Source: Streptomyces sp. STR69 | GTDB taxonomy: Bacteria > Actinomycetota > Actinomycetes > Streptomycetales > Streptomycetaceae | Reading direction: 5' to 3' | Assembly: GCF_024519455.1 (NCBI RefSeq) | Contig: NZ_JALJRY010000024.1 | Coordinates: forward strand, 1 to 64,000 | Length of the DNA: 64,000 nt | Program-made: the position numbers and the translations under genes | The notes under the pieces: model-generated | What the model saw: the letters and a program-made list of their open reading frames with translations, nothing else | The model's database searches: none | Told to the model about the DNA's origin: nothing | Part shown: piece after piece, positions 52,943 through 61,940 of the stretch | Layout of the letters: every line of letters starts with the position of its first letter | How positions within the stretch are numbered: position 1 is the first letter of the stretch

Positions 52943-54544
52943 ATGCCCCACCTCGGAAGTACGGTGCATCTGCGTGCCCTCGCGGTCGCCACCCTGCGCC
53001 CCCGACGGGCGACCGCGCCCCGCCGCCCGGCGGCGGCCGACCGGGTCGTGATCGTCTCGGCGAGCGTCGGAGCCGGTCACGACGGCGCCGCCGCCGAGCT
53101 GGAACGGCGCCTGGTCGCGGCCGGATTCGCGGTCGACCGGTTCGACCTGCTGGACGTGCTGCCCGCCCGGTTGGGCAGGCTCGTGCGGGACGGCTACCAC
53201 CGCATGCTCGTCCGGACACCCTGGCTCTACCAGCGGATCTACAGCAGCACCGAACGCGCCGGAGGCGGCGGCCCGGTCGCACGCGCCCTGCTGCGCTCCG
53301 CCGAGGAACGGCTGCTGCGCGCCCTGCCCGCCGACACGGGCGCCGTCGTCTCGACCTACCCGGGCGCGAGCAGGGTCCTGGGCAGCCTCCGCCTCGCCGG
53401 CCGCCTCACCGTGCCCGTTCTCACCTACCTCACCGACTTCTCCGTCCACCCGTTGTGGGTGGCCGACGGCGTCGACGTCCACCTCGCGCTGCACGCCGTG
53501 CCCGCCGCGCAGGCCAGAGCCGCCGGCGCGCGCGACGTCCGGGTGTGCGGCCCGGTCGCCGACCCGCGCTTCCATCCGGTGAACGCGACGGAGCGCGCCG
53601 CGGCCCGCACTCGTTTCGGCCTGCCCGCGAACGCCCCGCTGGCCCTGCTGGTCGCCGGCTCCTGGGGCGTGGGCCCGGTGCGGCAGGTCGCCCGGGAACT
53701 GCGCGACTGCGGTGCGGCCGTACCGGTCGTGGTCTGCGGCCGCAACGAGGCGCTGGCCGCACAGCTCCGAGCGGACGGCATCGAGCACGTCCACGGCTGG
53801 GTCGACGACATGCCCGGTCTGATGCACGCCGCCGACGTCCTGGTCCAGAACGCCGGCGGACTGACCTCGCTGGAAGCCTTCGCCGCGGGCCTGCCCGTCG
53901 CCAGCTACGGCTGCATACCCGGCCACGGACTGACCAATGCGTCCGCCCTCGACCAGGCGGGCGTCGCCGCGTGGATCCGGGACCCGGCCCAACTCAAGCA
54001 CGTGCTGGGCGAGTTGATAGACGGCCCGCGCGGGTTGCTGCAGCGGGAGGCGGGGCTCGCACTGTTCGCGGGCGGGGCTTCAGGCGAGGTTCCGGGCGGG
54101 GGACCGGAACCGGCCGAAGGGAAGGACCACGGCGGCTTCGCCGACGAGAGCCGAGGCACGGTCGCCGGGGAAACCCGCCGCACCGGCGCCGGAGCACACC
54201 AGGCTCCGGCCATGAGCGCGGACCGGGGCCCCGCCGCCGAGACGGTACGGGTCTGCCGGGCCGGCGCCGGGCCCGCCACCCCGCTCGCCGTCCCCCGGAC
54301 CCGTGCGGTCCGTCCGGCCGCCCTGCGGCTCGCGATCACCACCGTCCTGGCCTGCACGGTCTGGGCGGGCGCGGTCGGCACGGCCGTCGCCACGACAGAT
54401 GGCGGCCCGCGCCTCATACATGCCATAGGGCAGGACCTCGACCTCGACGACGTGGGCCACGCACACCACGAACACCACGAACACGACGCACTCCACGCGG
54501 GTCACGAAGGTCACGAAGGCCACGCCAAGGGACGCCACTCATGA
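52943..54544 (+). CDS. MGDG-synthase/MurG-like glycosyltransferase with membrane segment and His-rich tail
   Basis: 533 residues. N-terminal MGDG-synthase-type domain IVSASVGAGHDGAAAELERRL, GT-B C-terminal domain with WVDDMPGLMHAADVLVQNAGGLTSLEAFAAGLPVASYG. Glycosyltransferase homology ends near residue 370; then a linker, a hydrophobic segment LAITTVLACTVWAGAVGTAVA, and a tail with about a dozen His interleaved with Glu, Asp and Gly (from VGHAHHEHHEHDALHAGHEG). The enzyme would glycosylate a lipid or envelope precursor; the tail suggests metal binding. Expression under the tandem BlaI operators. Coupled to the deacetylase gene by ATGA. Confidence 0.88.
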   Translation: MPHLGSTVHLRALAVATLRPRRATAPRRPAAADRVVIVSASVGAGHDGAAAELERRLVAAGFAVDRFDLLDVLPARLGRLVRDGYHRMLVRTPWLYQRIYSSTERAGGGGPVARALLRSAEERLLRALPADTGAVVSTYPGASRVLGSLRLAGRLTVPVLTYLTDFSVHPLWVADGVDVHLALHAVPAAQARAAGARDVRVCGPVADPRFHPVNATERAAARTRFGLPANAPLALLVAGSWGVGPVRQVARELRDCGAAVPVVVCGRNEALAAQLRADGIEHVHGWVDDMPGLMHAADVLVQNAGGLTSLEAFAAGLPVASYGCIPGHGLTNASALDQAGVAAWIRDPAQLKHVLGELIDGPRGLLQREAGLALFAGGASGEVPGGGPEPAEGKDHGGFADESRGTVAGETRRTGAGAHQAPAMSADRGPAAETVRVCRAGAGPATPLAVPRTRAVRPAALRLAITTVLACTVWAGAVGTAVATTDGGPRLIHAIGQDLDLDDVGHAHHEHHEHDALHAGHEGHEGHAKGRHS

Positions 54545-55284
54545 CCGCCGCCCACCTCGTCCGCACCGCCGCCCGCGCCGCGCTCCCCGCACTTCCCCTC
54601 CTCGCCGCCGCGTACGCCGCCCCCGTCCTCTCCACCTACGGCCCGCTCCGTAACCGCGTCATGCCCCGGCTCTCCGGCCGGGGCCGGCCCGACCATGTGG
54701 CGCTCACCTTCGACGACGGACCGGACCCGCTCTCCACCCCACTGTTCCTGCGCCTGCTGGACGAGCGCCGGGTCCGCGCCACCTTCTTCCTCCTCGGCAA
54801 CCAGGCGGTACGCGCCCCCGGCCTGGTCCGCGAGATCGCCGCCGCCGGACACGAGATCGCCGTCCACGGCTGGCTCCACCGCCCCCTCCTGCTGCGCGGC
54901 CCGCGCGCCACCCACGACGACCTGGCCCGCGCCCGCGACACGGTCGCCGACATCACCGGCCGGACTCCACGGCTCTTCCGCCCGCCCTACGGCGTGATGT
55001 CGACCGTCGGCCACCTCGCGGCCCGCCGCCTGGACCTCACGCCGGTGCTGTGGACGGCCTGGGGCGAGGACTGGCGGGCCCGCGCCACACCGGAGTCGGT
55101 CCACCGCACGGTCACCGAGGATCTGCGCGGCGGCGGCACGATCCTGCTGCACGACTCCGACTGCACCTCGGCTCCCGGCTCCTGGCGCGCCACCCTCGGC
55201 GCCGTGCCCCGGATCCTCGACACCTGCGAGATGCGCGGGCTGTCCGTGGGGCCGCTGCGGGAGCATGCTGTGGATCCGCTCTGA
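54541..55284 (+). CDS. Polysaccharide deacetylase family protein
   Basis: 247 residues. An N-terminal hydrophobic segment (ALPALPLLAAAYAAPV) precedes the NodB domain: VALTFDDGPDPLSTP (catalytic Asp and metal Asp), IAVHGWLHRPLLL (metal His pair), RLFRPPYGV, and TILLHDSD. Carbohydrate esterase 4; likely acts on peptidoglycan or another envelope glycan outside the membrane. Same operon as the glycosyltransferase. Confidence 0.92.
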   Translation: MTAAHLVRTAARAALPALPLLAAAYAAPVLSTYGPLRNRVMPRLSGRGRPDHVALTFDDGPDPLSTPLFLRLLDERRVRATFFLLGNQAVRAPGLVREIAAAGHEIAVHGWLHRPLLLRGPRATHDDLARARDTVADITGRTPRLFRPPYGVMSTVGHLAARRLDLTPVLWTAWGEDWRARATPESVHRTVTEDLRGGGTILLHDSDCTSAPGSWRATLGAVPRILDTCEMRGLSVGPLREHAVDPL

Positions 55285-55285
55285 A

Positions 55286-55303
55286 GTTGACAATATTGTT
55301 GGC
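55286..55303 (+). promoter_or_regulatory. GntR-type operator upstream of the carboxylesterase
   Basis: GTTGACAATATTGTTGGC differs from the element before the GntR gene (28641-28659) by one substitution and one missing T. It begins 2 nt after the deacetylase stop and lies 54 nt before the carboxylesterase start. Confidence 0.5.
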
Positions 55304-55356
55304 GCTCCCGGTCCAGGGAATTTACGTTCGCAAGTACCTGGACCAGGGAGCCCCCC

Positions 55357-57009
55357 ATGCTTTCGAACGCCCTGAACCGCCGGACCTTCCTCAACGGTTC
55401 GCTGACCGTCGCCGCGACGGCCGCACTCGTCGGCAGCGCGACCGGCGCCGACGCGGCGGACCGCGACAGCTCCGCAGCCCCGCTGACGGGCCCGCTCCGA
55501 ATCGACACCGGCCGGGTGTCCGGTGTGGTCTCCCTGGTCTCCGGCGTCACCGTGTTCAAGGGGCTGCCCTACGCCGCGACCACGGCGGGCGCCAACCGCT
55601 GGCGCCCGCCGCAGCGGGCCAACTCCTGGACGGGCGTACGCGTCGCGGACACCTTCGGGGACATCTGCCCGCAGCAGACGATGGGTTCGGCCCCGGTCAC
55701 GATGAGCGAGGACTGCCTCAACCTCAACGTCTGGACGGGGGCGGCGAGTTCGCGGAAGAAGCGCCCGGTCCTGGTATGGATCTACGGCGGCCGGTTCACC
55801 GGCGGTTACGCCTCCGACCCCGGCTTCGACGGCGCCGGTCTCGCCGCCAAGGGTCTGGTCGTGGTGACTCTCAACTACCGCACCGGCGCGTTCGGTTTCC
55901 TCGCCACCCCCGAACTCAGCGCCGAGTCCGGCCACCGGGCGTCCGGCAACTACGGTCTGCTCGACCAGATTTCGGCCCTGCGCTGGGTACGGCGCAACAT
56001 CGCCGCGTTCGGCGGCGACCCGGACCGGGTGACGATCGCCGGCCAGTCGGCGGGCGGCGCCTCCGTGATGCACCTCATCTACTCCCCGCTCGCCAAGGGC
56101 CTGTTCCAGGGCGCGATCTCCGAGAGCGCCGGCGCCCGTGCCACCGGTGACCCCGAAATCGCCGCGCTGGCAGCGTCGTACCGCACTCTGGAGACCGCAG
56201 AGAGCCAGGGCACCGCATACGCCGCCGCGCTCGGCGCCACCTCGCTCGACGCTCTCCGGGCCGTGGCGAGCGACAAGTTGATGGCGGGTCAGAACGCCAA
56301 CGACACCACGGTCAGCGGCCCGGTGAACGGCAACCCGCCGGAGTTCCGCCCGGTCCTCGACGGCTGGGTCAAGCCGTGGACGTACGAACAGGCCCTGGCG
56401 GGCGGCCACTTGAACGACGTACCGGTACTGGCCGGCGGCAACAAGGACGAGAACGGCGCCTCCCCGAGCCCGACAGTGAAGCTCGCCGACTACCTCGCCA
56501 CCGCCCAGAAGGGATACGGCACTCTTGCCGACGAGTTCCTGACTCTCTACCCCGCCACCACCGACGCGGAGGCGGGCCGGGCCCGCAACGCCTCCGCCCG
56601 TGAGGGCTCACGCGTCTCCGCGAACCTGTGGGCGGCCGAGTGGGCGAAGACGGCCAAGAGCCCGGTGTTCACGTACTACTGGGAGCACGTCCCGCCGACG
56701 GCAACCGGGCCCAACTCCCATGGCGCTTACCACGGTTCGGAGATCAACTACGTCTTCGACAACCTCTACGCCACGAACCTGCCCTGGACCGACGTGGACC
56801 GCACGGTCGCCGACACCCTGTCCGACTACGTGGTGAACTTCGCGACCCACGGCGACCCCGACGGCCATGGCCTCACCCGCTGGCCCGCGGCGAACCGTCG
56901 CTTCCCGATCACGATGGAACTCGGCGACCGCTTCGGCCCGCTCGCCCTGGCGGACGCGGCCAAGGCGGACTTCTTCGGGCGATTCTTCGCAAGCCAGAAG
57001 CGCTGGTGA
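55357..57009 (+). CDS. Tat-exported carboxylesterase (type B)
   Basis: 550 residues. Twin-arginine signal NRRTFLNGSLTVAATAALVGSATGADA. Type-B carboxylesterase motifs: EDCLNLNVWTG, IYGGRFTGG, nucleophile in IAGQSAGGAS, Glu in GNKDENGAS and His in GAYHGSEINYVFD. Exported ester hydrolase. The operator-like element shared with the gallate-type operon suggests it acts on esters of the same aromatic acid, as the tannase-family protein may. Confidence 0.92.
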   Translation: MLSNALNRRTFLNGSLTVAATAALVGSATGADAADRDSSAAPLTGPLRIDTGRVSGVVSLVSGVTVFKGLPYAATTAGANRWRPPQRANSWTGVRVADTFGDICPQQTMGSAPVTMSEDCLNLNVWTGAASSRKKRPVLVWIYGGRFTGGYASDPGFDGAGLAAKGLVVVTLNYRTGAFGFLATPELSAESGHRASGNYGLLDQISALRWVRRNIAAFGGDPDRVTIAGQSAGGASVMHLIYSPLAKGLFQGAISESAGARATGDPEIAALAASYRTLETAESQGTAYAAALGATSLDALRAVASDKLMAGQNANDTTVSGPVNGNPPEFRPVLDGWVKPWTYEQALAGGHLNDVPVLAGGNKDENGASPSPTVKLADYLATAQKGYGTLADEFLTLYPATTDAEAGRARNASAREGSRVSANLWAAEWAKTAKSPVFTYYWEHVPPTATGPNSHGAYHGSEINYVFDNLYATNLPWTDVDRTVADTLSDYVVNFATHGDPDGHGLTRWPAANRRFPITMELGDRFGPLALADAAKADFFGRFFASQKRW

Positions 57010-57084
57010 CGTCGGCGTCGATGGTGTCCTGCGGGTGACGTACTCTCTGCGCCGTAGACGGGGTAAACGCACGCCGTAACTTAC

Positions 57085-57118
57085 TTGAGTTACGCAACAA
57101 TATGGTAAAGTGGGTCTC
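57085..57118 (+). promoter_or_regulatory. TTGAGT-type promoter of the MarR gene, probably leaderless
   Basis: CTTGAGTTACGCAA at 57084-57097, then -10-like TAAAGT at 57106-57111, 7 nt before the ATG at 57119. The block from ACTTGAGTTA to ATATGG closely resembles 19225-19246, before another regulator. Confidence 0.5.
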
Positions 57119-57640
57119 ATGTCCACACCTCCGGTCCCCACCGCCCCCGCCTCCCCGGAGGTGACCGAGATCGAGCGAGCCCTCACTCGGATCACCTACC
57201 TGAGCACGCGCGCCCGCCAGCACGACCGGCTCATGTCCCTCGCCGGTGTGCCCCTGGACCGTGCGGCGGTGGCGTTGCTGCGACAGGTCGCCGACTCCGA
57301 GCCGCTACGCCCGGGGGAGCTGGCGAACCGCCTCGGGGTCGAGGCCTCGCATGTGACCCGTACGGTGCAGCAGCTGCAGAAGTCCGGGTACGTCACCCGC
57401 GTGCCCGACCCCGACGACCGCCGCGCCCAGCGGATCGAGCTGACCGAGGCCGGTGAGAAGGCCGTCGCCAGTGTCCGGGACGCCGGTGCGCGCGGAATGC
57501 AGATGGCCCTCTCCGGGTGGTCGACGGACGAACTCCAGCAACTGGCAACGCTGTTCCACCGCATGGTCGACGACTTCCTGAACTACGCGATCGACGAGGA
57601 GAGCGAGCCGGAGGCCGCCGCACCGGCGACCACCGCCTGA
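57119..57640 (+). CDS. MarR-family transcriptional regulator
   Basis: 173 residues from the ATG at 57119. Winged helix with LRPGELANRLGVEASHVTRTVQQLQKSGYVTRVPDPDDRRAQRIELTEAGE, residues 65-115. Convergent with the DapB-like reductase. No ribosome-binding site; the promoter element above ends 7 nt from the start codon. Binding target is probably the TTGAGT-type element at its own promoter. Confidence 0.92.
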   Translation: MSTPPVPTAPASPEVTEIERALTRITYLSTRARQHDRLMSLAGVPLDRAAVALLRQVADSEPLRPGELANRLGVEASHVTRTVQQLQKSGYVTRVPDPDDRRAQRIELTEAGEKAVASVRDAGARGMQMALSGWSTDELQQLATLFHRMVDDFLNYAIDEESEPEAAAPATTA

Positions 57641-57667
57641 GCATCCCGAGTATCGGGTGGGGATCGG

Positions 57668-57689
57668 GCCGACCTCAGCGGAGGTCGGC
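57668..57689. terminator. Bidirectional hairpin
   Basis: 9-bp stem GCCGACCTC / GAGGTCGGC with an AGCG loop, 28 nt past the MarR stop. It covers the conserved stop of the convergent reductase (57675), supporting that stop as the true gene end. Confidence 0.6.
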
Positions 57690-58735
57690 GACGATCTGCG
57701 GCAGGTCGGCCGTGGTGCGGATTCCGGGGGCGCGGCGCAGACGAAGGGGACGGCGTTGACCGCGCGGTTCGCGGTGTAGGAGGGGGACATCGCGGCCATC
57801 CGGTCGAGGGGGACGGGGAAGCGCAGGTCGATGTCGAGCGGCGCGTCTCCCTCCACCGACACATGCCAGCCGGTGGCGCGCAGGTCCCAGGCGGGGTCGA
57901 GGTCGGTGGTGCAGTACCAGTTGGCGCGGAACCGCAGCAGGGATTGCCCTTTCCGCAGCCCGGAGACGGTGATCCGCTGCGCGGCCACCGTGCCGACCGG
58001 CAGGGTGCCCGCCGCGATCGTGGTCGTGCGCCGGGCGAGCGCGACCTCGCCGGTCGCCTCCACCGAATCGAGCGGTGTCCCGAGCGCCTCGGCCAGCAGT
58101 CGCAACGACGGGCCGAAGCTGTCGCGCAGTCCGGTCAGCCGCTGCTCGCCGAATTCGGCAGGGGGCTGCCCGAAGCCCATCACCTCGAACAGCAGCCCGG
58201 GGGAGTCCCGTTGGGAGAGATCCGCGAACTCGTCGATCGTCAGCGCGTCGAGCCGCCGCTGGATCGAGGTGAGGACGATCGGCAGGGCCTCCGTGATGAA
58301 TCCCGGGCTGCTGCCCGTGCTGTGGACGGAGGTTCCGCCCTCCGCGCACGCGTCCTCGATCCGCTTCCGCGTGACCGGGTCGAGGCTGGGCGCGTGATGG
58401 AACTCGCCGCGCGTCGACACGACGTTCACGCCTGACGAGAGCAGCGCGCACACTTCGTCGAAGTCGCAGGTGCGTGGGGTGTAGAGAACACAGTCGGCGT
58501 CGAGCGCCAGGATCTCGTCGATGTCGTGCGTGGCGAGGATCCCGGTCGTGCCGAACTCCCCGCCGCTCAACTCACCCGCGTCCAGGCCCGACTTGGCCTG
58601 CGTGTGGACATACACGCCGGCCAGGGTCAGGTGCGGATGCTCCAGTACGGCGCGCATCGTGCGGGCACCGATGTTCCCCGTGGCCCACTGCACGACCCGG
58701 TAGCGCTGCACTCCATGGCGTAGCGGCTCGGTCAT
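57675..58735 (-). pseudogene. DapB-like NAD(P)H-dependent reductase, single-base frameshift near its 3' end
   Basis: The first 325 or so codons read as a dihydrodipicolinate-reductase-like oxidoreductase: YRVVQWATGNIGARTMRAVLEHPHL, GVNVVSTRGEFHH, SVHSTGSSPGFITEALPIVL, then RAVNAVPFVCAAPP. In that frame family similarity stops and the ORF would run on to 57305 through the antisense of the MarR gene. In the next frame the expected ending PGIRTTADLPQIVADLR and a TGA at 57677-57675 follow at once. A C run of five (57726-57730) where six would keep the frame explains it; the restored product is 353 residues. Either a recent mutation or a sequencing error. Confidence 0.75.
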
Positions 58736-58829
58736 CGCCCACCTCCCGTTCGGTGGGCGAGAACCGTACTCTCCGCCATGGAGAGCGTCAATTACACAGA
58801 GGGAGCCGTCAGCCGAGTCCGACGAACCG

Positions 58830-59495
58830 TCAATTGCGGACGGGGACGCCCGAGAGGCCGCCGAGACAGAACTGCCAGACCTCCTCGGCGCTGACCGCCG
58901 CGGCGTGGCTGCCGGCCGGAACGCCGTTGCCCTGCGCGACGAACATGACCGTCTGCATCAGGATCGAGGCCTGACGGCGAGGCTTCCCGGCGGGGATGAC
59001 ACCGGCGTCCTCGGCCTGCTCGACCAACTCCGTGAACACCTGGTGCAGGGGGAGGTGGGCGGTCGCCACCTGTGCGGGGTGCTTCACGAGGAGCTGCAGC
59101 GCGAAGTCGCTGAACAGCGGGCGCTCCACGCCGGGGTTGGAGAGCGACTGCTCGAACAGCATCTCCACCGCGAGCCGCAGTGCCTGGAGCGGATCCGACT
59201 GGGAGCCGGCGGTCTCACGGATCTCGGCGGCCGACTTGGACAACGCGTCCTCGAATAGGGCGAGCAGCAGCTCGTGTTTGCCGTCGAAGTGCTGGTAGAA
59301 GCTGCGCAGTGACTGTTTGGAGCGGTCCACGACCTCCTGGACGGTGAAGTCCGTCGTCCGCTTCTCCGCGATCAGTTCCTGTGCCGCGTCCAGGAAGCGC
59401 TGCACCCGTTGTTCGGCGCGGAGCTTGGCGGCACGGGTGGAACGCTCAACGGCGCGCTGGCGCCAGGCTGGTTGTTCTTCGGGGACAGCTGTCAC
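58830..59495 (-). CDS. TetR-family transcriptional regulator
   Basis: 221 residues from the GTG at 59495 (MTAVPEEQPAWRQRAVERS); the frame opens at 59555. HTH region FLDAAQELIAEKRTTDFTVQEVVDRSKQSLRSFYQHFDGKHELLLALFEDAL; C-terminal ligand domain. Divergent from the acyl-CoA dehydrogenase operon with a perfect operator-like palindrome at 59587-59603 between them, so this protein most likely represses that operon and is induced by an acyl-CoA. Confidence 0.92.
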   Translation of the reverse strand: MTAVPEEQPAWRQRAVERSTRAAKLRAEQRVQRFLDAAQELIAEKRTTDFTVQEVVDRSKQSLRSFYQHFDGKHELLLALFEDALSKSAAEIRETAGSQSDPLQALRLAVEMLFEQSLSNPGVERPLFSDFALQLLVKHPAQVATAHLPLHQVFTELVEQAEDAGVIPAGKPRRQASILMQTVMFVAQGNGVPAGSHAAAVSAEEVWQFCLGGLSGVPVRN

Positions 59496-59586
59496 ATGAA
59501 GAACGATACTCCACTTCAGCGGTAACACCCCGGCTTCCCCTACCGAAGACCGCACTGCAAGTTTCGAGACTCTTACTTGCGTGAGA

Positions 59587-59603
59587 TGAGAATGATATTC
59601 TCA
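59587..59603. promoter_or_regulatory. TetR operator upstream of the acyl-CoA dehydrogenase operon
   Basis: TGAGAAT and ATTCTCA are perfect 7-bp arms around GAT, a 17-bp operator. It sits 38 nt before the acyl-CoA dehydrogenase start, over its presumed promoter, and next to the divergent TetR gene. Confidence 0.75.
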
Positions 59604-59640
59604 CCGGTATCCGTCCGGGTTGGCAGGAGGTTCGTCTGAC

Positions 59641-60921
59641 ATGGCATGGGACTTTTCCACCGAGCCGGAGTTCGAGGAGAAGCTGGAGTGGATCAGGCGG
59701 TTCCGCGCCGAGCGCGTCGAACCCCTGGACCTCCTGTATCCGGACCGGGCCTACCACCCGCTCGACGATGAACTCGGCCCCGTCGTACGGACGTTGAAGC
59801 AACAGGTCCGCGACGAGGGCCTGTGGGCACCGCACCTCGGCCCCGAACTCGGCGGACGCGGCTTCGGCCAGGTCAAGCTGGCACTGATCAACGAGATCCT
59901 GGGTCAGTCCAGTTGGGCCCCCGTCATCTTCGGCACGGCCGCTCCCGACACCGGCAACGCCGAGATCATCGCCCGCTACGGCACCGACGAGCAGAAGGAG
60001 CGCTACCTCCAGCCGCTGCTGGAGGGCGAGTGCTTCTCCTGCTTCTCCATGACCGAACCCCAGGCCGGCGCAGACCCCACGATGTTCACCACCCGCGCCG
60101 AACGCGACGGCGACGACTGGGTCATCACCGGCCGCAAGTTCTTCTCCTCCAACGCCCGCACGTCGAGGTTCGTCATCGTGATGGCCGTGACGAACCCCGA
60201 CGTCAGCCCCTACAAGGGCATGTCGATGTTCCTCGTGCCCAGCGACACCCCAGGCGTCCGCATCGAGCGCCACCTCGGCATCATGGGCGAGGCCACCGAC
60301 GAGGGCATGCACGCGCTCATCGCCTACGACGGCGTCCGCGTCCCCGCCGACGCACTGCTCGGCGGCGAGGGCCAGGCCTTCGCGATAGCCCAGACCCGGC
60401 TGGGCGGCGGCCGAGTCCACCACGCGATGCGGGTCGTCGGCCAGAGCCAGAAGGCGCTGGACATGATGGCCGAGCGGGCCCTGTCCCGCGAGACCCAGGG
60501 CGAGCGGCTCGCGGACAAGCAACTCGTCCGCGCCGACCTCGCCGACTCCTACGCCCAACTCGCCCAGTTCCGGCTGTTCGTGCTCTACACCGCCTGGCAG
60601 ATCGACCGCTACCAGGACTACAAGCGCGTCCGTAAGGACATCGCCGCCATCAAGTTCCTCACCCCGAAGGTGCTGCACGACATCGTGTACCGCTCGATGC
60701 ACCTGCACGGCGCTCTCGGTGTCTCGAACGAAATGCCGTTCTCCGACATGTGGAACGGCGCAGCCGTCATGGCCGTCGTCGACGGACCCACCGAGGTCCA
60801 CAAGATCACCGTCGCCCGTGACGTCCTGCGCGGCTACGAGGCCGCCCCCGGCCTGTGGCCCACCCAGCACCTGCCCACCCGCCGCGAATGGGCCCGGAAG
60901 CAGTTGGAGGACCTGCTGTGA
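59641..60921 (+). CDS. Acyl-CoA dehydrogenase
   Basis: 426 residues from ATG 59641 with AGGAGG 10 nt upstream. N-terminal helical domain, middle beta domain CFSCFSMTEPQAGADPTMFTTRAERDGDDWVITGRKFFSSNA, and C-terminal helical domain with TRLGGGRVHHAMRVVGQSQKALDMM and GVSNEMPFSDMW. Belongs to the ACAD10/11-like branch judged by its pairing with an APH kinase. FAD-dependent alpha,beta-desaturation of an acyl-CoA. Overlaps the kinase gene by GTGA. Confidence 0.92.
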   Translation: MAWDFSTEPEFEEKLEWIRRFRAERVEPLDLLYPDRAYHPLDDELGPVVRTLKQQVRDEGLWAPHLGPELGGRGFGQVKLALINEILGQSSWAPVIFGTAAPDTGNAEIIARYGTDEQKERYLQPLLEGECFSCFSMTEPQAGADPTMFTTRAERDGDDWVITGRKFFSSNARTSRFVIVMAVTNPDVSPYKGMSMFLVPSDTPGVRIERHLGIMGEATDEGMHALIAYDGVRVPADALLGGEGQAFAIAQTRLGGGRVHHAMRVVGQSQKALDMMAERALSRETQGERLADKQLVRADLADSYAQLAQFRLFVLYTAWQIDRYQDYKRVRKDIAAIKFLTPKVLHDIVYRSMHLHGALGVSNEMPFSDMWNGAAVMAVVDGPTEVHKITVARDVLRGYEAAPGLWPTQHLPTRREWARKQLEDLL

Positions 60922-61940
60922 CGCTCGCCAACACGGAATCCCTCGCTCGCTGGCTGGACGACCAGGGCATCGCCCCCGGCGAACCCGTCGAGACGTCGTA
61001 CATCTCCGGAGGCACCTCCAACGACATCTACGGTATCCGGCGCGGCGAAGTGAGCATGGTGCTGCGCAAGCCGCCGGAGAAGGTTCCGCCGGGGCGCAAC
61101 GAGACCATGCTGCGCGAATACCGCGTTCTCAACGCCCTCAACGGCACCGACGTCCCGCACCCCGAGGCGATCGCCGTGTGCGACGACACGAGCGTGCTCG
61201 GCTCCTGTTTCTACCTCATGGCGCACGTCGACGGCTGGTCGCCCATGAACTCCGGCGGCTGGCCCGAGCCGTTCCTCAGCGACCCCACCCTGCGGCCCGG
61301 CCTCGCGTACCAACTCGTCGAAGGCATCGCCAAGTTGGGCAACGTGGACTGGCGGGCCCAGGGGCTTGAGGGCTTCGGCCGCCCGGACGGTTTCCACGAC
61401 CGGCAGGTCGACCGCTGGCTCGCCCACCTCGCCAAGTTCAAGTTCCGCGAGATACCCGGCCTGGAGAAGGCCGCCGCCTGGCTTCGGGAACACCGTCCCG
61501 CCCACTGGACACCGGGCATCATCCACGGCGACTACCAGTTCGCCAACGTCATGTTCCGGCACGGCGCGCCCGCCGAACTCGCGGCCCTGGTCGACTTCGA
61601 AATGGCCACCGTGGGCGACCCGTTGCTCGACCTCGGCTGGGTGATCATGGGCTGGCCGGACGCCGACGAGGACCGCACCCAGAAGGGATACGTCGACTAC
61701 ACCGGCATGCCCGACCGCGCCGACCTGCTGGAGCACTACGCCAAGGTCAGCGGGCGGGACGTCGGCGAGATCGACTACTACGTGATCCTCGCCCGGTTCA
61801 AGATGGCCGTCGTCCTGGAGGGCGGCTACGCCCGGCATGTGAGGGGCGACGGCGGCAACCCCAAGATGGCCCACTACGGCGACGTCGTCCTGCAGATGGC
61901 CGCCCAGGCGGCCGAGCTCGCCGCCACGACCCGGCTATGA
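60918..61940 (+). CDS. APH-type phosphotransferase (acyl-CoA hydroxyl kinase-like)
   Basis: 340 residues from GTG 60918. Aminoglycoside-phosphotransferase fold: ISGGTSNDIYGIRRG and MVLRKPPE (nucleotide binding), Brenner motif GIIHGDYQFANVMF with catalytic Asp, and LVDFEMATVGDPLLDLGW (Mg-binding Asp). In the ACAD10/11 and LvaA systems such kinases phosphorylate 4-hydroxyacyl-CoAs. Coupled to acyl-CoA dehydrogenase on one side and an oxidoreductase on the other. Confidence 0.9.
   Translation: MTLANTESLARWLDDQGIAPGEPVETSYISGGTSNDIYGIRRGEVSMVLRKPPEKVPPGRNETMLREYRVLNALNGTDVPHPEAIAVCDDTSVLGSCFYLMAHVDGWSPMNSGGWPEPFLSDPTLRPGLAYQLVEGIAKLGNVDWRAQGLEGFGRPDGFHDRQVDRWLAHLAKFKFREIPGLEKAAAWLREHRPAHWTPGIIHGDYQFANVMFRHGAPAELAALVDFEMATVGDPLLDLGWVIMGWPDADEDRTQKGYVDYTGMPDRADLLEHYAKVSGRDVGEIDYYVILARFKMAVVLEGGYARHVRGDGGNPKMAHYGDVVLQMAAQAAELAATTRL

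Noticed and set aside
57305..57674. C-terminal extension of the DapB-like reductase
   Set aside because: Antisense to an intact MarR gene and without family similarity; best explained by the frameshift at 57726.
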